From assembly GCA_024742475.1 (NCBI GenBank), contig JANSYI010000011.1:124001-188000 (forward strand): a stretch of DNA of 64,000 nucleotides. The letters run 5' to 3'. The notes beneath the pieces were generated by a model, which ran no database searches, was not told where the DNA came from, and was given only the letters and a program-made list of their open reading frames with translations. This document shows, one piece after another, positions 15,720-29,703 of this stretch. The translations under genes were made by a program, and so were the position numbers. The stretch is from a bacterium. GTDB taxonomy: Bacteria > Myxococcota_A > Polyangia > Nannocystales > Nannocystaceae. The stretch's first letter is position 1. The number at the start of each line of letters is the position of its first letter.

Positions 15720-17342
15720 CTACCGGCGACCCACCCACTCCCGATACTCGGACCCGCACGCGCGAAAGTCCGCCACGAGATCAACGCGCACGTGCAGCGC
15801 CGAGGACGAGCGGTCGACGACGCGCACGTAGTCTGCGAAGCACGCCGCCGAGGTCACCTCCTCGTTGAGCGCGCGATAGCTTCGATGCGGCAAGAAGATC
15901 GCCTCGGGTCGCTCGGCTGCGCAGCGCTGCTCGAAGCGAAGCCCCTGCGAAGCGATGTCCGACGAGAGCAGGCCCGCCATGTCTACGACCCGCATGCGGT
16001 AGAGCACCATGCCGGTGATGCCCATCTCGGAGTGATAGACGGTGCTCTTCGGTGGCAGGCAGCGAGCGACGTCGAAGACCCCGCGGGTCGTCGTGAGCTC
16101 CCGGTTGTGGCGAATGAGCACCTCGACGTCACTACGAAGCACGGGCGCCTCGGGCGGGAGCCAAAGGGCTGCGCCGCCGAGCAGCGAGAGTCCCACCACC
16201 CACACGCGCGAAGGTCGAGCCAGCGCGACCGTGGTCGCGAGCACGAAGGCGAGGTAGGTCGGCCACGGCAACGCCTTGAGCGCCCCGCCGGCCGCGTTGG
16301 GGGACCAGCCCAGCACGTACGCTGCCGCCGCGCAGGCGCTCCACGGAAGCACGAACGACGCGACCGCCCTCGGTGGCAACCCCTCGCGCGGCCACACGCG
16401 CGCTGCGGCCAAGCCCAGGGGCACGAGCGCCGGCACGTAGAACCGGGCGCGGTAGCCCATGATCTCGTGGGTACTCGCGAGGTGGTACACGATGAACACC
16501 AGCCCCGCCACGCTCAGGGCCAGCGTCGCGTCGCGCCGCTTCGGGCCGCCGCCGCGCACCCAGACCCACAGCAGCGGCGCCGCGACGAAGCCGACAGCCA
16601 TCAGGTTGGGCCCCTTGACCAACCATCGCAGGCTGGCGATGTGCGGCCCGTAGGTGTGCAGCGCCATCGTCTTCATGTGAAACGACAGCGGCAGCGCGGT
16701 CCCGTAGTACGCCCAACAAACGCCCCAGACCGCGGCCATCATCCCGAGCAGCGCGAGCACGTAGGTCCCCAGGGGTCGATTCTCGAAGCGGCGCAACAGC
16801 AGCGCGCATACGCCGACGATCGCGGCCGCGTCCGGGCGCGCGAGGTAGACGAGTACGGTGGCCGCCGCCGACCCCACGTCGTGTCGCCGCGACCACGCAG
16901 CGGGCCGAACCTCTCGCACCAGCGCGCACGCGAGCACGAACAGGGCGAGCGCGGTTTCCATGTTCGATCGCACGGTCGAGAGCACGAGCGCGTTGCCCAA
17001 GACCAACATCGCCATCGGTCCGCGCGCGCCCCGGAGCAGAACCGCCCCCGTCGCGATCAGCAAAGCGCCGTCGACCACGCGCACCGCGGCGATGAAGTGG
17101 CTCTTGGTGAACGACGCGACCAGCGTGGTCAGCAACCCGAAGAGCTGGCTCGTGCTGCCGTGCACGGGCCCGTCCTCGAGGTTCCACGCGTAGACGCCGT
17201 CCTCGATCGCATGCAGCGCGAAGCGCTTGAAGAAGTAGCTGTCGTCGTAGGCCGAGCTGCCCAGCTCGTGCACGACGACGTAGACGACGAGAACCGCGAT
17301 CGCGGCGAGCGCAGCCCCGCGCTTGGCACCATCGTCCTTCAC
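15720..17342 (-). CDS. polytopic GT-C-type membrane glycosyltransferase-like protein
   Basis: The 540-residue protein has about ten membrane helices. The first extracytoplasmic loop holds SAYDDSYFFKRFALHAIEDG and WNLEDGPVHGSTSQLFGLL. This corresponds to the DD motif and WNxxEGxVEGxT pattern of GT-C enzymes related to the mycobacterial arabinofuranosyltransferase AftB and to ArnT/PMT proteins that use polyprenyl-phosphate sugars. A soluble C-terminal domain follows (VFDVARCLPPKSTVYHSEMG, VDMAGLLSSDIA). The Asp pair would be the catalytic or metal site. Donor and acceptor are unknown. The start is GTG 17342. It is the last gene downstream of sdhB, separated by a terminator. Confidence 0.7.
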   Translation of the reverse strand: MKDDGAKRGAALAAIAVLVVYVVVHELGSSAYDDSYFFKRFALHAIEDGVYAWNLEDGPVHGSTSQLFGLLTTLVASFTKSHFIAAVRVVDGALLIATGAVLLRGARGPMAMLVLGNALVLSTVRSNMETALALFVLACALVREVRPAAWSRRHDVGSAAATVLVYLARPDAAAIVGVCALLLRRFENRPLGTYVLALLGMMAAVWGVCWAYYGTALPLSFHMKTMALHTYGPHIASLRWLVKGPNLMAVGFVAAPLLWVWVRGGGPKRRDATLALSVAGLVFIVYHLASTHEIMGYRARFYVPALVPLGLAAARVWPREGLPPRAVASFVLPWSACAAAAYVLGWSPNAAGGALKALPWPTYLAFVLATTVALARPSRVWVVGLSLLGGAALWLPPEAPVLRSDVEVLIRHNRELTTTRGVFDVARCLPPKSTVYHSEMGITGMVLYRMRVVDMAGLLSSDIASQGLRFEQRCAAERPEAIFLPHRSYRALNEEVTSAACFADYVRVVDRSSSALHVRVDLVADFRACGSEYREWVGRR

Positions 17343-17360
17343 CCCGACATCATGCCCACG

Positions 17361-17391
17361 ACAAAGGGCGAGCCCGCAAGCGGACCCGCCC
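17361..17391 (-). terminator. intrinsic terminator after sdhB
   Basis: On the minus strand an 11-bp GC-rich stem (GGGCGGGUCCG with CGGGCUCGCCC, containing G-U pairs) closes a CUUG-type loop. It is followed by UUUGU. It lies 20 nt past the sdhB stop and separates the sdh operon from the membrane transferase gene. Confidence 0.75.
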
Positions 17392-17411
17392 CTCCGTTGA
17401 CCTGTGCGGGT

Positions 17412-18170
17412 CTACTTGGCGCTGGCCACTGCCGCGCGGGCCAGCTCGGTGTTGAGCATGGCGATCGCGTCGAGGCTGATCTCCTTGGGGCACGCGGCCT
17501 CGCACTCCCCGTGGTTGGTGCAGCCGCCGAAGCCCTCGGCGTCCATGACGTCGACCATCCGGGTGACCCGGCCCACGCGCTCGACCTGCCCCTGCGGGAC
17601 CTTGGCCAAGTGGGAGACCTTGGCGCCGACGAAGAGCATCGCCGACGCGTTGGGGCAGGCGGCGACGCACGCACCACAGCCGATGCACGCGGCGTAGTCG
17701 AACGCCTCGTCCGCGTCGGCCTTGCCGATGGGTAGAGCGTTGGCGTCGGGCGCCGCACCCGTGCGCACGCTAATGTAGCCACCTGCGTGCTGGATGCGGT
17801 CGAACGAGCTGCGGTCGACGACGAGGTCGCGCAGCACGGGGAACGCCTTGGCGCGGAACGGCTCGACGGTGATCTCGTCGCCATCCTTGTAGCTGCGCAT
17901 GTGCAGCTGACAGGTGGTCGTGGCCTTGTTGGGACCGTGCGGCACGCCGTCGATGACCATCGAGCACATGCCACAGATGCCTTCGCGGCAGTCGTGGTCG
18001 AAGGCGACGGGGCCTTCGGGGTGCTTGTCGGGGTTGCGCAGCAGCTGCTCGTTGAGCACGTCGAACATCTCGAGGAACGACATGTGCTCGGTGACCTCGA
18101 TGTCGTAGGACTTGAGGCCGCCGGTGGCGTTGGGGCCGGCTTGGCGCCAGACGTTGAGCTTGATCTTCAT
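17412..18170 (-). CDS. sdhB: succinate dehydrogenase/fumarate reductase iron-sulfur subunit
   Basis: SdhB carries electrons from the FAD of SdhA to the membrane quinone site. The 252-residue product has the N-terminal ferredoxin domain, with the [2Fe-2S] cluster Cys of CREGICGMC. A C-terminal domain carries CIGCGACVAACP and CTNHGECEAACPKEI for the [4Fe-4S] and [3Fe-4S] clusters. The sequence style (LNVWRQAG at the start, TRMVDVMDAEGFGGCTN) is that of type B, menaquinone-linked enzymes with a single cytochrome b subunit. It is the last gene of sdhCAB, 25 nt after sdhA. Confidence 0.96.
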   Translation of the reverse strand: MKIKLNVWRQAGPNATGGLKSYDIEVTEHMSFLEMFDVLNEQLLRNPDKHPEGPVAFDHDCREGICGMCSMVIDGVPHGPNKATTTCQLHMRSYKDGDEITVEPFRAKAFPVLRDLVVDRSSFDRIQHAGGYISVRTGAAPDANALPIGKADADEAFDYAACIGCGACVAACPNASAMLFVGAKVSHLAKVPQGQVERVGRVTRMVDVMDAEGFGGCTNHGECEAACPKEISLDAIAMLNTELARAAVASAK

Positions 18171-18195
18171 TGCAGGACTCCCTTGGGGCTTTCCG

Positions 18196-20127
<1,932 letters not shown>

Positions 20128-20156
20128 GCGTCGTCGCTCCTATTCGTGCGTCGGGC

Positions 20157-20846
20157 TCAGACCGAGACGATGCGCAGCAGGCATGCCAGAGGGGGGATGA
20201 TGAAGCCAACACCTGTGGCAATACCGACCAGAGGGCCCACTTTGGAGAGGGGCTCGCGATATTTTCCGCGCATGACGCCGAGCGTTCGGAACGTGCTCGA
20301 CACCGCGTGGGCCAGGTGCATGGAGATGCCGACCATCGCCGCGGCGTACAGGGCGAACAGCAGCGGGTTTTGAAAGTCGAGGACGTACGCGGTGTAGACG
20401 TCGCGTACCCCGCCGGACTCGGTCATCTCGGTGGTCGGCAGCGCCCCGAGCGTGAAGTGGGCGATGTGGAAGACCACGAACGCCAAGATGGTGTAGCCCG
20501 AGTAGATCATCGACAACGCGTAGGGCGTCGTCGCCTTGTTGGTCTTCACCGCGTACGCCTGGGGCCGGGCCTCCTGGTTGCGCGCGTTGAGCTTGATCGC
20601 CGACATCACGTGCGCGACCAGCAGGCCCAAGAGCCCTGCGCGGGCCAGCCACAGCGCTCCGCCGAGGCTCTGGAGGAACGCCGCGTAGGCGTTGTACGCC
20701 TCCTTGCCAGCGAAGATCTGAAGGTGGCCCGCCATGTGACCGACCAGGAAGCCGACCAGGCCCAAGCCGGTCAGCGCCATGACGACCTTGAGGCCGATGG
20801 TCGAAGACCAGATGGGCGCCCGCGAAGAACTGTTGGAAGCAGCCAT
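20157..20846 (-). CDS. sdhC: succinate dehydrogenase cytochrome b subunit (type B, five helices)
   Basis: The 229-residue membrane anchor carries the two b hemes and the quinone site. Five hydrophobic helices are visible (IGLKVVMALTGLGLVGFLVG, LARAGLLGLLVAHVMSAI, YTILAFVVFHIAHFTLG, LLFALYAAAMVGISMHLAHA, VGPLVGIATGVGFIIPPLA). His residues at GHMAGH, AHV, FHIAHF and HLAHA are suited as heme ligands. A single five-helix cytochrome instead of SdhC plus SdhD marks a type B complex. ATG 20846 was chosen over an upstream start because it places MAASNSSSRAPIWSSTIG before helix 1, as in homologues. The 245-bp divergent gap to 21092 presumably holds the sdh promoter, which I cannot define. Confidence 0.93.
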   Translation of the reverse strand: MAASNSSSRAPIWSSTIGLKVVMALTGLGLVGFLVGHMAGHLQIFAGKEAYNAYAAFLQSLGGALWLARAGLLGLLVAHVMSAIKLNARNQEARPQAYAVKTNKATTPYALSMIYSGYTILAFVVFHIAHFTLGALPTTEMTESGGVRDVYTAYVLDFQNPLLFALYAAAMVGISMHLAHAVSSTFRTLGVMRGKYREPLSKVGPLVGIATGVGFIIPPLACLLRIVSV

Positions 20847-21091
20847 GAGGTGTCTTGAAGCGCGAAAATGCCGCGCTCTCGCTGGGGCGGACTTACCACA
20901 ACGTCGCTGCATTGGCTCGTGTTCTTGCTCTCGGTTCAGTGCCAGCAAACCGCCTCTGCGCGCCGGTCTACGGCGCCCTGACGCGACGCCGTGGATCTCG
21001 GCGATACGCCCCTGCTGCGCACGCGCACAGCCCCTCGCCGAACCCCGCCGAGATGTGAGGCGACGCGCGCGCGCGTGCTAAATTGGGGCCG

Positions 21092-22798
<1,707 letters not shown>

Positions 22799-22814
22799 GC
22801 GCGGCCTGCGTTTG

Positions 22815-23420
22815 ATGGTCTACGACCGGACCTGCACGGGCGCGCCGTGGCGCCCGGGGCTCTCGCACGCGTGGGCCTCGGGTCGATACTTGTACAAGGC
22901 CCTGGGTCGCATCGACCGCGCGCTAGGCGTGGACAGCTGGGACGAGGCCCTGCACTGGCTCGGTCACGTCGGCGGCGATCGGCGCATCGAGGAGATCCAG
23001 TACTGGGGCCACGGCAAGTGGGGCCTGGCTCGCGTGGACACCGTCGCCTTCGATGCGTCCGCCCTGGCGCCGACGCACCGCTGGGCGAGCGCGCTCGACC
23101 GGATCGCGGAGCGGCTCCTTCCAGACGCAGGCAGCCAGCTCTGGTTTCGGACCTGCGAGACGCTGGGCTGCGTGCCGGGGCAGGAGTTCGCGCAGCGCCT
23201 CACCGAGCGGCTGGGCTGCCGCGTCGCGGGGCACACGTACATCATCGGTCACTGGCAGAGCGGGCTGCACTCGCTGCGCCCCGGGGAGACGCCGCGCTGG
23301 TCGACGACCGAGGGCCTCAAGGGTGGGAGCCCCGAGGCTCCGAGCGCCGCATACTGGTCCCGGGCGTGGCACCCCAACACGATCAGCTTCCTGCACGGCG
23401 AAGTCCCGCGCGGCTACTGA
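22815..23420 (+). CDS. DUF4347/caspase-fold-like protein with His-Cys dyad
   Basis: The 201-residue soluble protein resembles the DUF4347 family. IEEIQYWGHGKWG supplies a conserved His at residue 66. SQLWFRTCETLG supplies a Cys at residue 114, followed by GQEFAQRLTERLGCRVAGHT. This H-G / strand-C spacing is the pattern of caspase-like (clan CD) folds, in which His and Cys form the catalytic dyad. Proteolytic activity is inference, since many DUF4347 proteins are uncharacterised. A TTG directly before the ATG at 22815 is an alternative start. The gene follows the TIR-like membrane protein closely, so the products may work together. Confidence 0.55.
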   Translation: MVYDRTCTGAPWRPGLSHAWASGRYLYKALGRIDRALGVDSWDEALHWLGHVGGDRRIEEIQYWGHGKWGLARVDTVAFDASALAPTHRWASALDRIAERLLPDAGSQLWFRTCETLGCVPGQEFAQRLTERLGCRVAGHTYIIGHWQSGLHSLRPGETPRWSTTEGLKGGSPEAPSAAYWSRAWHPNTISFLHGEVPRGY

Positions 23421-23427
23421 GGCGTCT

Positions 23428-24453
23428 TCAGCGGCTCTTGCTGACGCAGCGTGCGTTGCCCTCTTCGCAGCGGAAGCGGACGTGCATGTGATCGAGGTGT
23501 CCCTTCCAGTGCTTGATGATGGAGGGGCTGCGCGGGTCCGGGTTGGCGCGGCGGAAGTAGCGAGCCATCTGCTCGGGCGAGAGCTCGCGCTCGGCCAGCG
23601 GCATGATGAGCTTCTGCAGCCGCGAGCTCATGAAGATCTGCTGCACGTTGCCGGTCTCGACCAGCGCCTTGACGAGGAACCAGTTGCGCTCGGCATCGAA
23701 GCTCTCCTCGTCGGCGCGTTGCCAGTAGCGCTCGCCGCGAGCTCCCTGGGCCACGATGTAGCCGATGTCGACGTCGCGACCGGTCCGGTGGGACTTGTGG
23801 GGCGAGAGCCGTCCGCCCTTGCGGTTGGACAGATCGCCGATGCGGATCTCTTCGCTGTCGGGGTACTCGGCCGCGTACGCCTCGAAGGCCTGCAGCATGC
23901 TCTCGACCATGACCTCCGTGCCGTAGAGCCGAACCCGGCGCTGTCGCAGACGCCACGCCTCGCCCTCGGGCAGCGGCACGCCGTTGGCGAGCTTGCCTCG
24001 GTTGGGCGCTCCGACGCTACGGGTCGGCGACTCGGGGTCGGCCGAGAACACCACCAGCTCGCTGCCCTCCCGGACGCGCTTCTTGCCGCGCAAGGCGGGG
24101 TTGAGAGCACGCAGCGCCTTGGCGGTCAGGCCCCACTGAGAGGCGAGATCGGCGAGCTGCATGGTCTTGGGGACCGTCCAGTGCACCGTGGAGAGGTCGA
24201 AGTCCCGCTCCGGGTACTCGACGAGCGGCCGCATGACCGCCTCGAGCAGCACGTCTGGGACCCGGGCCGAGTCGGGGGCCTGCACCTCGGGCACCTCGAC
24301 CTCCGAGAGTCGTGCCGTCGTTGGGCGCAGCACCTTGGGCTTCGCCTCGTCTTGCTGCGCGGGCGTGCCACCCCAGCAGCCACCCAGACACGCCGCCGCC
24401 GCCAGCACGCAGACTCCTCGAGCGATGTCGGTGGCGAGACGCGAACGCAGCAT
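23428..24453 (-). CDS. MepA-like penicillin-insensitive murein endopeptidase lipoprotein
   Basis: M74 enzymes cut D-Ala-mDAP crosslinks in peptidoglycan without penicillin sensitivity. The 341-residue product has a lipoprotein signal (VCVLAAAACLGGC, lipid Cys 26). A LysM-like region follows (about residues 90-137: HWTVPKTMQLADLASQWGLT, ALNPALRGKKRVREG). The catalytic domain begins near 175. Zinc-site motifs are SPHKSHRTGRDVDIGY (His219/His222, Asp227) and WKGHLDHMHVRF (His319, His322, His324), as in MepA. The last residues contain a Cys pair (RC-EEGNA-RC). It acts in the periplasm on the wall. Confidence 0.9.
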   Translation of the reverse strand: MLRSRLATDIARGVCVLAAAACLGGCWGGTPAQQDEAKPKVLRPTTARLSEVEVPEVQAPDSARVPDVLLEAVMRPLVEYPERDFDLSTVHWTVPKTMQLADLASQWGLTAKALRALNPALRGKKRVREGSELVVFSADPESPTRSVGAPNRGKLANGVPLPEGEAWRLRQRRVRLYGTEVMVESMLQAFEAYAAEYPDSEEIRIGDLSNRKGGRLSPHKSHRTGRDVDIGYIVAQGARGERYWQRADEESFDAERNWFLVKALVETGNVQQIFMSSRLQKLIMPLAERELSPEQMARYFRRANPDPRSPSIIKHWKGHLDHMHVRFRCEEGNARCVSKSR

Positions 24454-24663
24454 GGCGGCGCCAGACTAGCGAAGCTCGGATCCCCTGTCATGGCGTCTTG
24501 GGGTCGTTTGTGCTGCGGATCTGGGGCTCCAGCGCACGAAATCGACCGTATGGGTACACAGCCTCCCACCTTGGACCATGAGGGAACCTCTGTGGCCCGC
24601 GCCCGTTCGCGCCCCAGTTGAGCGGAGCCGCCCGGGGCGCCGGCGGGTCTGTCCGGCAGTCCC

Positions 24664-25704
24664 CTATTTGCGCGTCGCGATGGAGAGCGTGCTGAGCAGG
24701 TCCATCTCCACCGGCTGTGCTTGGCCGCCCATCGTCACGCTCGACGAGACACGCGACCGCGACTTGGCTTCGGCCGCCACCGGAAACGGCGAGTCGAGTC
24801 GCACCGTCAGCGTGCCCGTGCCGCGTCCGCCGAAGCGCGTGTCCTCGAGGGCCACCCCGGCGGGCGATTCGGTCGTCCCCGTGGCGGACTGCTCGAACTC
24901 GACGGCGAGCGTGAGCGTGTCTTTGTCGCGTTGCTCGAGCGTGTACGTGGAACGCTGCTCGATCGGAATGCCGGAGTGCTCATAGTGCGCGGTGCTCTTC
25001 CACCGTGCTCCGACACCGACCGGTTCCTCGGGGAAGATGACGAACAACTGAGAGAACGACTGCTGAAAGCCCGCCAGGCTGGGTCGAAGTCCGGGTGTCG
25101 ACACCTCGGGCAGGCCGTAGTCGGCCGAGACCTGTCGCCCCTGGGCGTCGATCGTCAGGCTTGCGCTGCCATCCTTCATCCCCTCGATCGCGGTATCCAT
25201 TGCCTTCTTCAGACGCTCGCTGGTGCCTTCGAGCTCTTGACGCGACGCCGAGGTCACCGCGATGGCGTAGGGCGTGGCCCCTTCGACCTCCGCTTTGGGC
25301 GTGACGTCCATCGCGACGAAGACGGTCGGAAGCGTCGAGGGATCGATCGGCTTGTCGCCGAGCTTCATCGCAACCTGCATCGCCATCGTCAGCGCGACGC
25401 GACGTGTGGCGTCGCGCTTCGGCGTGAACCGCAGCGCGGCCTTCGGCTCGGCCCCCGAGTCTTCGAGGACGACGGCATCGGGAACGGCGTCCACGCGCCG
25501 GAGCTCGGGCTTGGCGATCGGCCAGTCGTCGTCGGTCGTGGGCTCGGCGGCGAGCGGCGTGTCAGCGGTCGCTTCAGCATTCGCCACGGACTGGGCAGCC
25601 GCGGCCTGCGGCTTCGTCTTCTTTGGAGGCGGAGGGCTCGGCGGCGAAGAACATCCCAACGCCAAGGCGCCAATCGTCAGCACACCCAACACGCAGCGCG
25701 TCAT
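24664..25704 (-). CDS. lipoprotein of unknown function (DUF6263-like)
   Basis: The 346-residue lipoprotein has the signal TRCVLGVLTIGALALGC (lipid Cys 18) and a Pro/Lys/Ala linker to about residue 75. The body is β-rich (LRFTPKRDATRRVALTMAMQ, EEPVGVGARWKSTAHYEHSG, YTLEQRDKDTLTLAVEFEQS). The VGVGARW element and repeated strands resemble DUF6263-type β-barrel lipoproteins, an assignment I hold loosely. No catalytic motif is visible. ATG 25704 is chosen over GTG 25722. It starts 14 nt after the LysR stop on the same strand, so it may be the distal gene of the uracil operon. Confidence 0.7.
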   Translation of the reverse strand: MTRCVLGVLTIGALALGCSSPPSPPPPKKTKPQAAAAQSVANAEATADTPLAAEPTTDDDWPIAKPELRRVDAVPDAVVLEDSGAEPKAALRFTPKRDATRRVALTMAMQVAMKLGDKPIDPSTLPTVFVAMDVTPKAEVEGATPYAIAVTSASRQELEGTSERLKKAMDTAIEGMKDGSASLTIDAQGRQVSADYGLPEVSTPGLRPSLAGFQQSFSQLFVIFPEEPVGVGARWKSTAHYEHSGIPIEQRSTYTLEQRDKDTLTLAVEFEQSATGTTESPAGVALEDTRFGGRGTGTLTVRLDSPFPVAAEAKSRSRVSSSVTMGGQAQPVEMDLLSTLSIATRK

Positions 25705-25718
25705 GGCGGGCGACCGTA

Positions 25719-26585
25719 TCACGCAGGCACGAGGAGGTCGCGCAGCGCCGACGCGCCCGGCGACAGCGTCACCCCGCGCAGGGTCGCCAGGTAGAACGTG
25801 CGCGAGGCGGGAAGCCCCGGAAGCGGATGCACGAAGAGCATGCCAGCGCTCAGCTCACGCTCGACCGCACGCCGCGACACGAACGCGAGGCCCAGCCCCG
25901 CGAGGGCGCATCGTTTGGCGGCCTCGGTCGACCCCACCTCCACGGTCGGTCCCGGCTCTCCGCCATCGAGGGCCCGCGCGAGCACGTCGGCAACCGCGGC
26001 TCGGGTGCCCGACCCCTCGCTCCGCAGCACCATCGGGTGCTCGTGCAGCGAGGAGAAGTCGGGCGGAGGCGGAGCGGGTCCGACGAGAACGATCGTGTCC
26101 TGGGCGATCGCGACCTCGTCGATCTTCCGGTCGCCGCTGGGCGAGCCGATGATCGCGAGGTCGACGACGTTCGACCGCAGCGCAGCGACGGCGCGGCTCG
26201 TGTCTCCGACGTGCACCGAGACGTCGAGGCCGGGGTGGGTCTGCCGGAGCTCGGCGAGCACGTCCGGGAGCAGGTACTCGCCGGGGATCGTCGATGCGGC
26301 GACGGCGATGCGCCCGACGACCCCGGTGTCGAGCGCACCCAGGCGCGCGGCCGCCTGGCGACGAAGGTCGAGCATACGGGTCGCATCGCGGGCGAGCATG
26401 CTGCCGTGGGCCGTGGCGCGGACTCCATCACGCCCCCGGTCGAGCAGGCGCGTGCCCAGGCTCTTCTCGAGGCTCTTGATGTGAAAGCTGACCGTGGACT
26501 GGCTCAGCCCCAGCGCCTCGGCGGCCCGCGTGAAGCCACCGTGCTCGAGAACCGCCAGCAGGGTCTTGAGCTGGTCGAACTCCAT
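25719..26585 (-). CDS. LysR family transcriptional regulator
   Basis: The 288-residue protein has the LysR winged helix-turn-helix at its N-terminus (LKTLLAVLEHGGFTRAAEAL, LSQSTVSFHIKSLEKSLGTRL) and a periplasmic-binding-protein-like effector domain from about residue 92. The segment ASTIPGEYLLPDVLAELR with HVGDTSRAV and VDLAIIGSP resembles the CysL/YeiE subgroup, which includes regulators found near selenium- and sulfur-metabolism genes. The effector cannot be deduced. The start codon directly abuts the upp stop, which indicates cotranscription and coupling with the uracil genes. Confidence 0.93.
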   Translation of the reverse strand: MEFDQLKTLLAVLEHGGFTRAAEALGLSQSTVSFHIKSLEKSLGTRLLDRGRDGVRATAHGSMLARDATRMLDLRRQAAARLGALDTGVVGRIAVAASTIPGEYLLPDVLAELRQTHPGLDVSVHVGDTSRAVAALRSNVVDLAIIGSPSGDRKIDEVAIAQDTIVLVGPAPPPPDFSSLHEHPMVLRSEGSGTRAAVADVLARALDGGEPGPTVEVGSTEAAKRCALAGLGLAFVSRRAVERELSAGMLFVHPLPGLPASRTFYLATLRGVTLSPGASALRDLLVPA

Positions 26586-27227
26586 CTACTTGGTGCCGAA
26601 CATGCGGTCGCCCGCGTCGCCCAAGCCGGGGATGATGTACCCCTTCTCGTCGAGGCGCTCGTCGACCGCTGGCGTGTAGATCGGGACGTCGGGATGGTGC
26701 GCGTGAAAGTTCTCGATGCCCTCGGGGGCGGCGAGCAGGCACAGGAACTTCACCTGTTTGGGGCCGGTCCGCTTGATGCGCTCGACGGCCGCGATGGCCG
26801 AGTTGCCCGTGGCCAGCATCGGGTCGACGACGATCGCCTGCCTGTCGGCCATCTCGCGCGGGACCTTGAAGTAGTACTCGACCGGGATCAGCGTCTTGGG
26901 ATCGCGGTACAGGCCGATGTGCCCGACCCTCGCCGAGGGCAGCACCTTGAGGAAGCCATCCAGCATGCCGGTGCCCGCGCGCAGCACGGAGATGATCACG
27001 ACCTTCTTCCCCTGCAGGGTGGGCGCGCTCATCGTGGCCAGCGGCGTCTCGATGTCCTGCATCTCGACGGGGAGGTCGCGGGTGAGCTCGTATCCGAGGA
27101 GCATCGAGATCTCCTCGAGCAGAGCTCGAAACGCGCTGGTCGAGGTATCCTTGCGCCGCATGATCGACAGCTTGTGCAGGATGAGCGGGTGATCGATCAG
27201 GTGGACCTGGGGCTTGGAGTCGGTCAT
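26586..27227 (-). CDS. upp: uracil phosphoribosyltransferase
   Basis: UPRT converts uracil and PRPP to UMP. The 213-residue product matches the bacterial family end to end. HPLILHKLSIMRRKDTSTSAFR is at the N-terminus, VVIISVLRAGTGMLDGFLKV next, then the PRPP loop IVVDPMLATGNSAIAAVERI. The uracil-binding C-terminus has YTPAVDERLDEKGYIIPGLG and ends GDRMFGTK. In the URC pathway a UPRT (yeast URC6) is also required for uracil breakdown. Its position between urc4 and the LysR gene supports a catabolic as well as salvage role here. Confidence 0.96.
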   Translation of the reverse strand: MTDSKPQVHLIDHPLILHKLSIMRRKDTSTSAFRALLEEISMLLGYELTRDLPVEMQDIETPLATMSAPTLQGKKVVIISVLRAGTGMLDGFLKVLPSARVGHIGLYRDPKTLIPVEYYFKVPREMADRQAIVVDPMLATGNSAIAAVERIKRTGPKQVKFLCLLAAPEGIENFHAHHPDVPIYTPAVDERLDEKGYIIPGLGDAGDRMFGTK

Positions 27228-27251
27228 CGGAGTCTCGCGGGAGAGTGGGTC

Positions 27252-28446
27252 TTAGAAGAGCGTGCCGTCCGAGGCGATGCGAATCGGCGGGGCCCCATCG
27301 TCGCGACGCTCTCGGGCGACGATGCGGCCTGTGGCCCATGTACCGCCTTCGAGCACGCAACCCAAGGGGAAGTCGCCCTTGGCCTTGCCGAGCTCGGCGC
27401 GCACGAGCGGCGCCAGACGATCGAGCAGCGCAACGGTGAGCGCTCGCCACTCGATGACCAGCGTGCCGTCGGGCTCCTGCGGCGTGCCGAGCACGCTCGC
27501 CTCGCGCGGCACGAGCACGCCCATGTCTACGAACATCCCGCCGTTGCGGTACTCGGCCAGGCCAGTCAGGCCATCGAGCTGCGTCACGTCGAGCCCCGCG
27601 GCGCGCAGTGGCTCGACCAAGGAGTACGTCAGCCACTGCGAGAGCTTGTGCAGCGGGACCCACCCCGCGGTCTCGCCCTCTCCGCCCGCGAGCGGGTGAG
27701 GCCAGACGTCGCCGAGGTTGTGTCCGCGCAGCGTGTGGCGGCTGGGCCAGATGTCGGCGAGGCCGTGCAGCAGGTGCGCCAGCACGTCAGGGGCCGAGAC
27801 CTGGGCACCGGCGCCCCCGAGCGCCTGGGCGATCCCGCTGGGGCGCGCCCCGGGGAAGCTCGCCTCGTTCCGGAGCGCGTCGGCCAAGCCGTGCAGCAAG
27901 GCGACGCGACCGGGCACGCCGACGAGCGGGTTGTCGTCGCGGACGCCAAACGCAGCACCCAGCGCCTCGGCGCTGACCTGCGCGAGAGCCTCGGCGTCCA
28001 CGCGGTAGGGGTCGTCATCGCACGAGGAGAACAGGCCCGCCTGAAACGCGCGTAAGCTCGCGACCGCGAGGCCTTCCGAACGCCCGATCGTCTCCCCCGT
28101 CAACGCGTCGTCGAACCGCCACCGAGGCCCCGCGCCGGCATCGAGCAAGACCGAGACCAGCACGAGGTCGAGCATGGCCGCGGGCCAACGCTGCGCGCCG
28201 ACATCCCCGGCGAGCGCATCGACGCGCGCCGAGCCGAAGTGTCCCTTGCGGGCATGCAACGGGATGTCGAGGTCGGGGTATCGCTCTCGCGTCACGGCGG
28301 CCACGCGCGCCGCGACCGCGGACAACGCGTCGAGGTCGACGCGAAAATGCTCGGTCTCCCCGCGCAGCGCCCCCTCGAGGATTCGGGAGCACCGCGCTCG
28401 CACGGCGGCCGCGCTGCGCAGCGCGAGGACGGGCTGTGGAAGGGCC

Positions 28447-28463
<17 letters not shown>
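27252..28463 (-). CDS. URC4/Urg3 family uracil catabolism protein (DUF1688)
   Basis: The 403-residue product matches DUF1688, the family of yeast URC4 and Aspergillus urg3, required for the pyrimidine-ring-opening URC pathway; its reaction is not fully defined. Recognisable segments are PLHARKGHFGSARVD, RWRFDDALTGETIGRSEGLAVASLRAF, NPLVGVPGRVALLHGLADAL, LHKLSQWLTYSLVEPL and TGLAEYRNGGMFVDMGVL. The gene overlaps urc1 by 17 nt and is followed after 24 nt by upp. This order is the core URC gene set. Confidence 0.92.
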
Positions 28464-29699
<1,236 letters not shown>

Positions 29700-29703
<4 letters not shown>
